Of a stretch of 64,000 bases of DNA, positions 17,756 through 25,538 are shown one piece after another. The notes beneath the pieces were generated by a model. It did not search any database. It was not told the origin of the DNA and was given only the letters and a program-made list of their open reading frames with translations. Position numbers and translations under genes: made by a program. The DNA comes from Streptomyces lomondensis (GTDB taxonomy: Bacteria; Actinomycetota; Actinomycetes; Streptomycetales; Streptomycetaceae), in the NCBI RefSeq assembly GCF_014651035.1, contig NZ_BMWC01000004.1, forward strand, positions 372,001 to 436,000. The letters are read 5' to 3'. The stretch's first letter is position 1, and every line of letters begins with the position of its first letter.

Positions 17756-17783
17756 GTGCGCCCCTCCGCGGGGAGGGGCGCAC
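17756..17783. terminator. Bidirectional hairpin terminator
   Basis: A perfect 12-bp stem (GTGCGCCCCTCC with its complement) closed by a 4-base loop GCGG lies between two convergent operons. It can serve both the amidase gene and the glucarate operon. There is no U-tract, as is common in Streptomyces. Confidence 0.8.
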
Positions 17784-17788
17784 GGGTG

Positions 17789-19039
17789 TCACCAGCGGGG
17801 GAGCCTCAGCTCGTAGTCCGGCTGGAACCGCCGCATATAGCCGGTGTCGTCCCGGCTGCGCATCCCGGAGTCGACGTACCGCCGGTGCAACTGCTCCAGC
17901 TTGTCGTGGTCGAGCTCGACCCCCAGCCCCGGCCCGGTCGGCACCTTGACCTCCCCGTCGCGCAGCTCCAGCACGCCCGGCACGATCACGTCGTCGGCCG
18001 AGTTCCACGGGTAGTGCGTGTCGCAGGAGTGGTCGAGGTTGGGAATGGCCGCGGCGACATGGGTCATCGCGGCCAGGCTGATGCCCAGGTGCGAGTTGGA
18101 GTGCATCGACAGCGCGAGCCCGAACGCCTCGCAGACGGCGGCCAGTTCACGCGTGCGGCGCAGGCCGCCCCAGTAGTGGTGGTCGGTGAGCAGGACCTGG
18201 ATCGCGTCCTGCTCGACGGCCGGCTTCAGATGCTCCCAGGCGATCACGCACATGTTGGTCGCGAGCGGCATGGGCGAGTCCTTCGCCACCTCGGCCATGC
18301 CGGGGATGCCCTTGGTCGGGTCCTCCAGGTACTCCAGGACACCGTCCAGTTCACAGGCGACGTACTTCGACGTCTCCACCGTCCACGCCACGTTCGGGTC
18401 CAGGCGCAGCGGCTGCCCGGGGAAGGCCTCCGCCAGGGCCCGGATCGCGGCGATCTCCTCGTCGGGCGGGAAGACACCGCCCTTGAGCTTGAACGACCGG
18501 AAGCCGTACCGCTCCCGCATCAGACGGGCCTGCTCGACGATCCCGGCCGGGTCGAGGGCCTCGCCCCAGTCGTCGCCGATGGCGGCGCGGCCGTCGAGGG
18601 CGGGGTGCTCGGCCCACTTGTAGAAGAGGTACGCGGCGAACGGCACCGAGTCGCGGACCGTGCCGCCCAGCAGGTCGCTGACCGGACGGCCGAGCAGCTT
18701 GCCCTGCGCGTCCAGGCACGCGACCTCCACGGCCGACGTGGTCCAGCCGCGCTCGTGGGAGCTGGGCACGGTCGGCAGCAGGGCCGCGTCGATCGCGGCG
18801 GCCACGGCGGTGGTGTCGAAGACGTCCATGCCGACGACCACCTTCGCGGCGGCGTGCAGCCGCTCCAGCCGGGCCGCGCCGCCCGGGGACTCGCCGAGAC
18901 CGACCGTGCCGTCCTCCAGGACCAGTTGGAGGACGATCCGCAGGGCGAGCGGCTCGTGCACGCCGTTGGAGTTGAGCAGCGGCGGGTCGCCGAACGCGAT
19001 CGGGGTGACGATCAGCTCGCGGATGCGCGTGGAGCTCAT
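17789..19039 (-). CDS. gudD: Glucarate dehydratase
   Basis: This 416-residue enolase-superfamily enzyme dehydrates D-glucarate (and L-idarate) to 5-dehydro-4-deoxy-D-glucarate. Seen in the sequence are the GudD N-terminus (TPIAFGDPPLLNSNGVHEPLALR), the catalytic Lys strand FRSFKLKGGVFPPDEEI, metal ligands in LRLDPNVAW and LEDPTKGIPGM, and the catalytic His segment MHSNSHLGISLAAMTHVAAAIPNLDHSCDTHYPW. The length is somewhat below the E. coli enzyme (~446). It is the last gene of the operon and overlaps kdgD by four bases. Confidence 0.92.
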   Translation of the reverse strand: MSSTRIRELIVTPIAFGDPPLLNSNGVHEPLALRIVLQLVLEDGTVGLGESPGGAARLERLHAAAKVVVGMDVFDTTAVAAAIDAALLPTVPSSHERGWTTSAVEVACLDAQGKLLGRPVSDLLGGTVRDSVPFAAYLFYKWAEHPALDGRAAIGDDWGEALDPAGIVEQARLMRERYGFRSFKLKGGVFPPDEEIAAIRALAEAFPGQPLRLDPNVAWTVETSKYVACELDGVLEYLEDPTKGIPGMAEVAKDSPMPLATNMCVIAWEHLKPAVEQDAIQVLLTDHHYWGGLRRTRELAAVCEAFGLALSMHSNSHLGISLAAMTHVAAAIPNLDHSCDTHYPWNSADDVIVPGVLELRDGEVKVPTGPGLGVELDHDKLEQLHRRYVDSGMRSRDDTGYMRRFQPDYELRLPRW

Positions 19040-19944
19040 GCGCCGGCCACCTCCAGTCCGTGGTCGATGAGTTTCGACAGCCGGGCCACGTGCTCCGGCG
19101 TCGGATCCAGCAGCGGCGCCCGTACGCCGCCCACGTCCAGGCCGCGCAGCGTCACCCCGGCCTTGACGAGCGACACGGCGTACCCGGGCATCTCGTCGCG
19201 CAGGGCGACCAGCGGGCCGTAGAACTCGTCGAGCAGCAGGGACACCCGGGCGTCGTCACCCTCGGCGAGCGCCCGGTGGAAGGCCAGGGCGATCTCCGGG
19301 GCGAAGGCGAACACCGCCGAGGAGTACAGCTCGACGCCGATCCCCTGGTAGGCGGGCGCGGTCATCTCGGCCGTGGGCAGCCCGTTGAAGAACTGGAAGT
19401 CCTCCCCGCCCGGCACGGCACGCACCGCGCGGACGATGCGGTGCATCCGCTCGATGTCCCCGATGCCGTCCTTGAGGCCGACGACCCCGGGCAGGGCGGC
19501 GATCCGGGCCGCCGTCTCCGCGGTGAGCCGGGCCGTGCCCCGCTGGTAGAAGACGACGGGCAGCCCGGTGACGGCGGTCACCTCCTCGACGTACCGCACG
19601 AGGCCCTGCTGCGGGGCGCTCACCAGGTAGGGCGGCAGCAGCAGGATGCCGTCGGCACCCGCCCGTTCGACGCGGGCGGCCTGGTCCCGGGCGACCGGTG
19701 CGGGACCGCCGGCCGCCGCGAGGACCGGCACCCGTCCGGCCGTGGTCTCGACGGCGACCCGCGTGGCCCGCTCGATCTCCTCCGGCGACAGCGCGTGGAA
19801 CTCGCCGGTGCCGCAGGCGACGAACACACCTCCCGCACCCGCGGCGACACCCGACTCGATGTGCCGGGCCAGCCGTTCCTCGTCCAGTGACCCGTCCGCC
19901 GCGAACGGCGTGACCGGGAAGAACAGCACTCCGTGGAACTTCAT
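19036..19944 (-). CDS. kdgD: 5-dehydro-4-deoxyglucarate dehydratase
   Basis: This 302-residue DapA-family (class I aldolase fold) enzyme converts 5-dehydro-4-deoxyglucarate to alpha-ketoglutarate semialdehyde, CO2 and water, the step after GudD. Motifs: FFPVTPFAADGSLD at the start, GTGEFHALSPEE, the Tyr segment VVFYQRGTARLT, and the Schiff-base Lys in VVGLKDGIGD. Start chosen at the ATG 19944, preceded by gagggagac; the frame is open further upstream but without homology. No ketoglutarate semialdehyde dehydrogenase gene is in the operon. Confidence 0.9.
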   Translation of the reverse strand: MKFHGVLFFPVTPFAADGSLDEERLARHIESGVAAGAGGVFVACGTGEFHALSPEEIERATRVAVETTAGRVPVLAAAGGPAPVARDQAARVERAGADGILLLPPYLVSAPQQGLVRYVEEVTAVTGLPVVFYQRGTARLTAETAARIAALPGVVGLKDGIGDIERMHRIVRAVRAVPGGEDFQFFNGLPTAEMTAPAYQGIGVELYSSAVFAFAPEIALAFHRALAEGDDARVSLLLDEFYGPLVALRDEMPGYAVSLVKAGVTLRGLDVGGVRAPLLDPTPEHVARLSKLIDHGLEVAGA

Positions 19945-19976
19945 GTCTCCCTCATACGTGGGGGGGGGTGGGGTGG

Positions 19977-20921
19977 TCAGCCCTTGGTGGCACCGGCGGC
20001 GATGCCGGTGACCAGCGAGCGCTGGAGGAGCAGATAGACGATCAGGCTGGGCACGAGGGCGATGACCGCACCGGCCAGCACCACCCCGGAGCCCACCTCG
20101 GGGTCGGTGCGCAGGATGAACAGGGCGACGGTGACCGTGTAGTCGGTGGGGTCCTTGGCGGCGATCAGGGGCAGCAGGTACTGGTCCCAGATCATGATGA
20201 AGCCGAGCACCCCGGCCACGCCGAGCGCGGGCTTGCACAACGGCAGGACGACCTGCCACAGCATCCGCAGCTCACCGACGCCGTCGATCCGGGCGGCCTC
20301 CTCGATCTCGGCGGGGATGTCCTTCATGAACTCGGTGAGCACCATCACCGAGATACCCCAGGCGCCGAGCGGCAGGATCACACCCCAGACCGTGCCCTTC
20401 AGGTCGAGGCCGACCACGGGCACATGGCCGAGGACCAGGGACAGCGGGATGGCGATGACCTCCTCGGGGAGCATCATCGTCAGCATGAACAGGGTCAGGA
20501 CCAGCGCCTGACCGCGGAACCTGTGCCGGGCCAGGGCGTACGCGGCGAGCGTGCAGACGACGAGCTGGAGCAGCAGCCCGCCGCCCGCGATGACCAGGGA
20601 GTTGCCGAAGTAGTCCCAGATGCCCCGCTCGCCCGCCACCTCGAAGTTCAGCAGCGTCGGGTGGTGGGGGAGGAAGGACAGGCTGGAACCGCTGGCCTTC
20701 TCGCTGAACGAACCGGAGAAGATCGTCAGGAACGGCGCCGCGAAGACACCCAGGGCGAGCAGGCACAGCAGGACGCGCAGCGCCCAGGCGGGCCCCGGCC
20801 GGTCGCTCCAGCCGAGGGCGGTGTCGAAACGGGCGGGGGTGGTGCGCTGCTTCCCCGCGGACTTCCGCGCGGGGGAGGCGGTCACCGGGGTCCGGACGGG
20901 GTCGATGGCGGGGGCGCTCAT
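19977..20921 (-). CDS. Sugar ABC transporter permease, MalG type
   Basis: The 314-residue membrane protein has an N-terminal cytoplasmic extension of ~35 residues, a first membrane segment (ALRVLLCLLALGVFAAPFLTIF) and five further ones. The ABC-permease EAA loop is EEAARIDGVGELRMLWQVVLPLCKPAL, which docks the ATPase. It belongs with the adjacent MalF-type permease and the binding lipoprotein. No ATPase gene is in the operon, so a shared ATPase such as MsiK is likely (inference). Overlaps the upstream permease gene by four bases. Confidence 0.9.
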   Translation of the reverse strand: MSAPAIDPVRTPVTASPARKSAGKQRTTPARFDTALGWSDRPGPAWALRVLLCLLALGVFAAPFLTIFSGSFSEKASGSSLSFLPHHPTLLNFEVAGERGIWDYFGNSLVIAGGGLLLQLVVCTLAAYALARHRFRGQALVLTLFMLTMMLPEEVIAIPLSLVLGHVPVVGLDLKGTVWGVILPLGAWGISVMVLTEFMKDIPAEIEEAARIDGVGELRMLWQVVLPLCKPALGVAGVLGFIMIWDQYLLPLIAAKDPTDYTVTVALFILRTDPEVGSGVVLAGAVIALVPSLIVYLLLQRSLVTGIAAGATKG

Positions 20922-21829
20922 CGCACGTCTCCCCTCTTGCGGAGGTAGTTGACCGTGACGGTGAGCAGCAGCGTCACGCAGAGCAGGACCACGGAGGCGG
21001 CCGAGGCGCCGCCGATGTCGTTACGGGTGAAGCCGAGGGTGTAGGCGCGGGTCATCCACACGTCGGTGGACCCGGCCGGGCCGCCGCCGGTGAGGACGTA
21101 CACCTCGGTGAAGACGCGCAGTCCGCGGATCGCGGCCAGGGTGAGGACGATGCCGAGGGCCGGGCGGATCGCGGGCAGCGTGATGTGCCGCAGCCGCTGC
21201 CACAGCGAGACCCCGTCCATCGCGGCGGCCTCGTACAACGAGCGGTCCACGCCCGCCAGTCCGGCGAGGATGATCACCATGTTGTACGGGGCGAGCATCC
21301 AGATGCCCATGGCCATCGTCGCCCACAGCGCGGTGTCGGGGTTGTCGAGGTAGGGCACGGGCCCCAGGCCGAGGAGCCCGAGACCGCTGTTGATCAGGCC
21401 GTCGGAGGTCGGGTAGTACATCAGCCGCCACATCTCGCCGACCACCGCGGTGGCGGTGACGACGGGCAGGAACACGGCGGTGCGGATGATCTTCAGGGAG
21501 CGGGCCTGCCCCTCCAGCAGCAGGGCCAGCGCGAAACCGGCGACGATGCCGCCGAGCGACATCCCGATGCCCAGGACCAGCGTGTGGCCGATGGCGTCCT
21601 GGAAGCGGTGGTCGGTCAGGACCCGCGTGTAGTTGTCGAGGCCGACCCACTGGTCGCCGAGGAAGGGCCGCACGTCGAAGAAGCTGAGCCAGACGCCCTT
21701 GCCCATGTGCAGGAACTTGAAGACGAGGGCGAGCAGCAGGCCCGGCGCGAGGAACAGCCAGGGCAGCACGGCCTTCTTGCTCAGGAACCGGGCTCCGCGC
21801 GGCCCCGGCGTCGTCACGGTCGCGGTCAT
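20918..21829 (-). CDS. Sugar ABC transporter permease, MalF type
   Basis: This is a 303-residue six-helix permease. The first helix is AVLPWLFLAPGLLLALVFKF, and the EAA loop reads EAAAMDGVSLWQRLRHITLPAIRPAL. It forms the transport channel with the MalG-type partner. The gene overlaps the binding-protein stop by four bases. The downstream GudD/KdgD genes suggest that the transported substrate is glucarate, galactarate or a uronic acid oligomer. Confidence 0.9.
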   Translation of the reverse strand: MTATVTTPGPRGARFLSKKAVLPWLFLAPGLLLALVFKFLHMGKGVWLSFFDVRPFLGDQWVGLDNYTRVLTDHRFQDAIGHTLVLGIGMSLGGIVAGFALALLLEGQARSLKIIRTAVFLPVVTATAVVGEMWRLMYYPTSDGLINSGLGLLGLGPVPYLDNPDTALWATMAMGIWMLAPYNMVIILAGLAGVDRSLYEAAAMDGVSLWQRLRHITLPAIRPALGIVLTLAAIRGLRVFTEVYVLTGGGPAGSTDVWMTRAYTLGFTRNDIGGASAASVVLLCVTLLLTVTVNYLRKRGDVR

Positions 21830-23169
21830 GTCAGCAGCTCCTGGTCCTTGAGATCACCGGCGAGGGTGTCGTTGAGTTCCTTGAGGCCGGAGCGGACGTC
21901 GCTGCCGCAGTACGTGAAGAGCGCGTTGAGTGCGTCGGCGGTGTCCTGCTTGATCGGGGCGAAGTCGGGCGCGTTGGGGAACTGCACGGAGGCCGTCTCG
22001 TACGCCTTCTGCACCACGCTCCAGCGCGGGTCGTTACGCACCTTCGCCGCGTCGAGCGTGGAGTTGACGGGGATGCGCACCACCGGCTGGTGGTCGCCGG
22101 TCATGGCGAGCGTCTGGCCCTCGGGGGAGATCAGGAAGGCGGCGAGCGCCTGCTCCTGCTTCGCCTTCCCGGTCTTGGCGCCGAAGTAGATGTTCTCGCC
22201 GTCGGCGAGCACGTCGTTGTTGCCGGCCGGGCCCGAGGGCGCGGGCAGGACCTCGTACGTGTCCTTGCCGAGCGCCTTGTCGAAAGTGGAGATGTTGTAG
22301 GGGCCGGTGAGGTACATCCCGGCGTTGCCGTCCTGGAAGTTGGTGGTGTTCGCGGTGACGGAGGTGAGCGCGCCGGGCTGGATGACACCGTTGTCACCGC
22401 AGAAGAGGTTGTCCTTCATCCAGGTGACGGTGCGCAGGGCGGCCGCCGAGTCCATGGTCGGCCGGTAGCCCGAGCCGTCCTTCTCGATGATCCGCACCCC
22501 GCCCTGCCACAGCCAGCTGGCACCCCACCAGGCGACATAGCCGTTCTGCGCGCTGCCGGGCACGACCATGCCGTACGTGTCCTTCCTGCCGTCCCCGTCC
22601 GGGTCGCGGGTGGCGAAGGCCTTGGCGAGGGCGAGGGTGTCCTGCCAGGTCCTCGGCTGCGGCAGGCCGAGCTTCTCGCGCCAGTCCTTGCGGACGAACA
22701 GCGTCATGGCCTGCCGGGAGTACGGGATGCCGTAGTGCCTGCCGTCGCGGCCCACCGTCGAGGACCAGGACTTGGCGGTGATCTCGTCATGCCCCGCGAT
22801 CGACGCCGGGGTGATGGGCTCGAGCAGGCCCTGCGCCTGGTAACTGCCCATCAGGGCCGTGTCATTGATCATGACGTCCGGGAGGTCCTTGGTGGACGCC
22901 CGGCTCTGGAGCTGCTGGTCGAAGTTCATGACCGGCTGGTAGTCGATCTTGATGCCGGTCTTCGCGGTGAAAGCGGCGAACACCCGCTCGTAGGTCTGGG
23001 CGGACTCCGGATCGCTCCGGGTCCACACCTCCAGCGTGTTCGGATCGCCGGCCCGGGCGCTGCCGGAACCGGAGCCGCAGGCGGCCGTTCCGAACAGGAG
23101 CCCCGAGACGGCGAGCGCGGCAGCCAGGCGGTGGAGCCGCATGTCGATGCGGCGTCGGCGATCCCGCAT
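21826..23169 (-). CDS. ABC transporter sugar-binding lipoprotein
   Basis: This is a 447-residue extracellular solute-binding protein, family 1. After a basic N-terminus comes a lipoprotein signal (RLAAALAVSGLLFGTAACGSG) with the lipobox Cys in GTAAC. Typical cluster-B features follow: TLEVWTRSDPESAQTYERVFAAFTAKTGIKIDYQP and MINDTALMGSYQAQGLLEPI. Of two ATGs, 23169 is preferred because ggag stands 8 bases before it; 23187 would add six residues. It is the first gene of the glucarate operon. Confidence 0.88.
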   Translation of the reverse strand: MRDRRRRIDMRLHRLAAALAVSGLLFGTAACGSGSGSARAGDPNTLEVWTRSDPESAQTYERVFAAFTAKTGIKIDYQPVMNFDQQLQSRASTKDLPDVMINDTALMGSYQAQGLLEPITPASIAGHDEITAKSWSSTVGRDGRHYGIPYSRQAMTLFVRKDWREKLGLPQPRTWQDTLALAKAFATRDPDGDGRKDTYGMVVPGSAQNGYVAWWGASWLWQGGVRIIEKDGSGYRPTMDSAAALRTVTWMKDNLFCGDNGVIQPGALTSVTANTTNFQDGNAGMYLTGPYNISTFDKALGKDTYEVLPAPSGPAGNNDVLADGENIYFGAKTGKAKQEQALAAFLISPEGQTLAMTGDHQPVVRIPVNSTLDAAKVRNDPRWSVVQKAYETASVQFPNAPDFAPIKQDTADALNALFTYCGSDVRSGLKELNDTLAGDLKDQELLT

Positions 23170-23187
23170 GGATGGTTCTCCGTTCAT

Positions 23188-23210
23188 ATTCGTGAACTGC
23201 CTTCACGAAT
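23188..23210. promoter_or_regulatory. 9-bp inverted repeat in the leader of the glucarate operon
   Basis: Perfect arms ATTCGTGAA and TTCACGAAT are separated by 5 bp, between the predicted transcription start and the ribosome binding site of the binding-protein gene. This is a good operator for a dimeric regulator, possibly GntR or IclR type. No regulator gene is adjacent. Confidence 0.7.
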
Positions 23211-23224
23211 CTAAATGATCGGCC

Positions 23225-23254
23225 AAGCTACGGATCGTTTCATCGCCATGTCAA
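23225..23254 (-). promoter_or_regulatory. Predicted promoter of the glucarate operon
   Basis: Read on the minus strand, TTGACA (23254-23249) is followed after 18 bp by TAGCTT (23230-23225), a good vegetative-type promoter. The -35 hexamer lies within the palindrome 23245-23262. Confidence 0.6.
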
Positions 23255-23274
23255 GACATGGCTGAAAGATTTCA
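23245..23274. promoter_or_regulatory. Two abutting palindromes over the -35 of the glucarate operon
   Basis: GCCATGTCAAGACATGGC (8-bp perfect arms, 23245-23262) is immediately followed by TGAAAGATTTCA (5-bp arms, 23263-23274). The first covers the -35 box, as a repressor site would; the second sits at an activator-like position upstream. Confidence 0.65.
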
Positions 23275-23327
23275 CCGAGGCCACACGGGGGCGGGAGAGG
23301 GCCGGGCGTGGGCCGGAGAAACGACAG

Positions 23328-23358
23328 CGGCCCCGACCGGATGGACCGGTCGGGGCCG
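23328..23358 (-). terminator. Hairpin terminator of the DUF5997 gene
   Basis: A perfect 13-bp stem (CGGCCCCGACCGG and its complement) with a 5-base loop lies 19 bp past the stop codon of the DUF5997 gene. Confidence 0.8.
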
Positions 23359-23377
23359 TCTGACAGAAGGCGGGAGG

Positions 23378-23761
23378 TCAGTCGTTGCGCTCGGCGTGCT
23401 TCTTCTTGATGCGGGCCGCCTCCTTGCGGACCTCCGCCTGGGTGGCGCGCTCCCGCACCAGCCACTCGGGGCTCTCCTGCTTCAGCGTCTCGATCTGATC
23501 CGTGGTGAGGGGCTCGGTGACGCCCCCGCGGGCGAGACCCGCGATGGAGACGCCGAGCTTCGCCGCGACCACGGGGCGCGGGTGCGGGCCGTTGCGCCGC
23601 AGGTCCTGAAGCCACTGCGGCGGGTTCGCCCGGAGCTCGTCCAGCTCGGCGCGCGAGACGGCACCCTCCCGGAACTCGGCGGGTGTGGCCTCGATGTACA
23701 CACCCAGCTTCTTCGCCGCGGTCGCGGGCTTCATCGTCTGGGTGCTCTGGTGCGACGTCAT
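23378..23761 (-). CDS. DUF5997 family protein
   Basis: The 127-residue basic protein starts at the ATG 23761 (MTSHQSTQTMKPATAAKKLGVYI); nine more codons upstream are possible but less likely. It matches the actinobacterial DUF5997 family, whose function is unknown. The pattern 'TAAKKLGVYIEATPAEF' and a later 'AAKLGVSIAGLARGGVT' give two similar helix-turn segments, and the C-terminal ~35 residues are a highly charged helix ending KKKHAERND. It is divergent from the LysR-type ligand-domain gene, an arrangement that suggests a shared control region. Confidence 0.75.
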   Translation of the reverse strand: MTSHQSTQTMKPATAAKKLGVYIEATPAEFREGAVSRAELDELRANPPQWLQDLRRNGPHPRPVVAAKLGVSIAGLARGGVTEPLTTDQIETLKQESPEWLVRERATQAEVRKEAARIKKKHAERND

Positions 23762-23832
23762 ACCGTCCAGCGTATCGAGCGTGTGCACGACCGCTGACCA
23801 CGACCGCTGACCACGGCCGGTAACCTGGCCAG

Positions 23833-24597
23833 GTGACAGGCTCGGAAGTTCCTCCCCCGTTCCGGCTCGTATACGTCCCCGGGGTGATGCCCGACAAGTG
23901 GGTGCGCATCTGGAACGAGCGGCACGACGTCCCGCTGACCCTCACTCAGGTGCCCGCCGGAGCGGCGGCCGGGCGGCTGCTGGGCGGGGACGCCGACGCG
24001 GGCCTCGTCCGGCTGCCCGTGGACCGCACGGTCTTCAGCGCCATCCCCCTCTACACCGAGCAGACCGTCGTCGTCGTGCCCCAGGACCACCTGGTCACGG
24101 CCGTCGACGAGGTGTCCCCCGAGGACCTGGCCGACGACATCGTGCTGCACCCCCTCGACGACGTCCTCGACTGGGAGACCCTGCCCGGACGGCCCGCCTT
24201 CGAACGCCCCGCCACGACGGCCGACGCCGTCGAACTGGTCGCGGCCGGCATCGGCGTCCTGATCGTCCCCCTGTCGCTGGCCCGCGTCCACCACCGCAAG
24301 GACCTCACCCACCGTCCCCTCACGGACGCCCCCGAGTCGAGTGTCGCCCTGGCGTGGCCCGAGGACGCGACGACGGACCAGGTGGAGGACTTCATCGGCA
24401 TCGTCCGGGGCCGCACGGTCAACAGCACGCGGGGCCGCAAGCAGTCTCCGGCGCAGGAGAAGCCCGGGCGCGCGGACAAGGACGGGCCCCGGCGGAAACC
24501 GACGGCAGCCGGGCAGTCGGGCGGGAACCGGCGCGGGAGCGGTTCCGGCGGCTCCTCGAAGGGCGGCAGGCGGGGCAGGCCGCGCCGCCGGTCGTAG
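23833..24597 (+). CDS. LysR-type substrate-binding domain protein lacking HTH
   Basis: The 254-residue protein (GTG start) has a periplasmic-binding-like fold as in LysR effector domains: FRLVYVPGVMPDKWVRIWNERHD..., DAGLVRLPVDRTVFSAIPLYTEQTVVVVPQDH, and AVELVAAGIGVLIVPLSLARVHHRKDL. No helix-turn-helix precedes it. The last ~55 residues are Arg/Lys/Gly-rich and ordered only by charge, perhaps a nucleic-acid-binding tail. It may act as a ligand sensor with the divergent DUF5997 protein (inference from arrangement only). Confidence 0.75.
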   Translation: MTGSEVPPPFRLVYVPGVMPDKWVRIWNERHDVPLTLTQVPAGAAAGRLLGGDADAGLVRLPVDRTVFSAIPLYTEQTVVVVPQDHLVTAVDEVSPEDLADDIVLHPLDDVLDWETLPGRPAFERPATTADAVELVAAGIGVLIVPLSLARVHHRKDLTHRPLTDAPESSVALAWPEDATTDQVEDFIGIVRGRTVNSTRGRKQSPAQEKPGRADKDGPRRKPTAAGQSGGNRRGSGSGGSSKGGRRGRPRRRS

Positions 24598-24631
24598 CGC
24601 TCAAGGACTGGCCCGGTCCCGCCGCCCTCGC

Positions 24632-25396
24632 TCACCCCGCCGTCGGAGTCGGCTGCGGCTGCCCGAAGGACGGGTTCGGAGCGACCGTCTGAAGATCCTT
24701 CAGTTCCTCGGGGATCGGCAGCACCCGCACCGGCGCACCCGCCTGCGGAGGCGGCGGCGTCGTCTGGTCCTGGGGCAGCTTGGCCGGGGCGGTGATCTGG
24801 AAGCTGACCTGCTCGTAGTTGATCAGACCGGTCTTCTCCAGCACCGAGATGTGGTCGAGCACGGTGTCGTTGGTCTGGTCGGCGAGCTCCCGCACCAGGC
24901 TGTTGCGGGTGGTCGCCCGGATCTTGGCGACCGTCGGGAAGATGCCCCCGTGCGCGACGCGCATGATGGTCACGGCCGTGGAGTCGAACTCCTTGCCGGT
25001 GCTGCCCTCCGCCGTCGCCACGAACTGCTGCTGCTGCGGCGACGCCTCGTTCGGCAGGGTGATGCCCAGGTCCTGGGAGATCTTGCGGCAGGTCGCGTCG
25101 AGCCGGCCGTGGCCCACGAGCAGGTGCTCACCGGCCTCCTTCATCGCCGGCGTCGTGCCCCGCTGGAGCACCAGTTGCCCCAGGGGGTACTCCCACAGGC
25201 CGGCCGCGCGCACCCGGACCACGAAGTCGCGGTCCGCCTCGGTCAGCGGCCCCCACTGGGTGTTGGCGATGATGCGGTCCTGGCCGGAAGCCGCGTTCTG
25301 CACGCCCATCATGCTCGGGTAGGCGAGCGCTGTGAGCGTCAGGATCATCGCACCGCCCACGAACGCGGTTCCTGCCGTGCTGCGCGAGATGCGCAT
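24632..25396 (-). CDS. DUF4142 domain secreted protein
   Basis: The 254-residue protein starts at the ATG 25396 behind a strong ribosome binding site (aggagg). An N-terminal hydrophobic segment (AGTAFVGGAMILTLTALAYPSM) acts as signal or anchor. The DUF4142 ferritin-like helical region (LTEADRDFVVRVRAAGLWEYPLGQLVLQRGTTPAMKEAGEHLLVGHGRLD...) follows, and the C-terminal tail is Pro-rich. The function of DUF4142 is not established. Confidence 0.8.
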   Translation of the reverse strand: MRISRSTAGTAFVGGAMILTLTALAYPSMMGVQNAASGQDRIIANTQWGPLTEADRDFVVRVRAAGLWEYPLGQLVLQRGTTPAMKEAGEHLLVGHGRLDATCRKISQDLGITLPNEASPQQQQFVATAEGSTGKEFDSTAVTIMRVAHGGIFPTVAKIRATTRNSLVRELADQTNDTVLDHISVLEKTGLINYEQVSFQITAPAKLPQDQTTPPPPQAGAPVRVLPIPEELKDLQTVAPNPSFGQPQPTPTAG

Positions 25397-25495
25397 CGTG
25401 CCTCCTGGGATATGAACGGCCCAACACCAAGAGGTACGGATGCCAGGGGCGAAACAATCACCTCTGCCGCAAAAAAGTTCGCGCACTCCCCAGGC

Positions 25496-25522
25496 CCGGT
25501 GCCGCAGGCCGCACGGCACCGG
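25496..25522 (-). terminator. Hairpin terminator of the GH127 gene
   Basis: A 9-bp stem (CCGGTGCCG with its complement, 9-base loop) lies 17 bp past the GH127 stop. About 25 bases further in the direction of transcription is a run of six T. Confidence 0.65.
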
Positions 25523-25538
25523 ACCCGGACGCGGGTGC

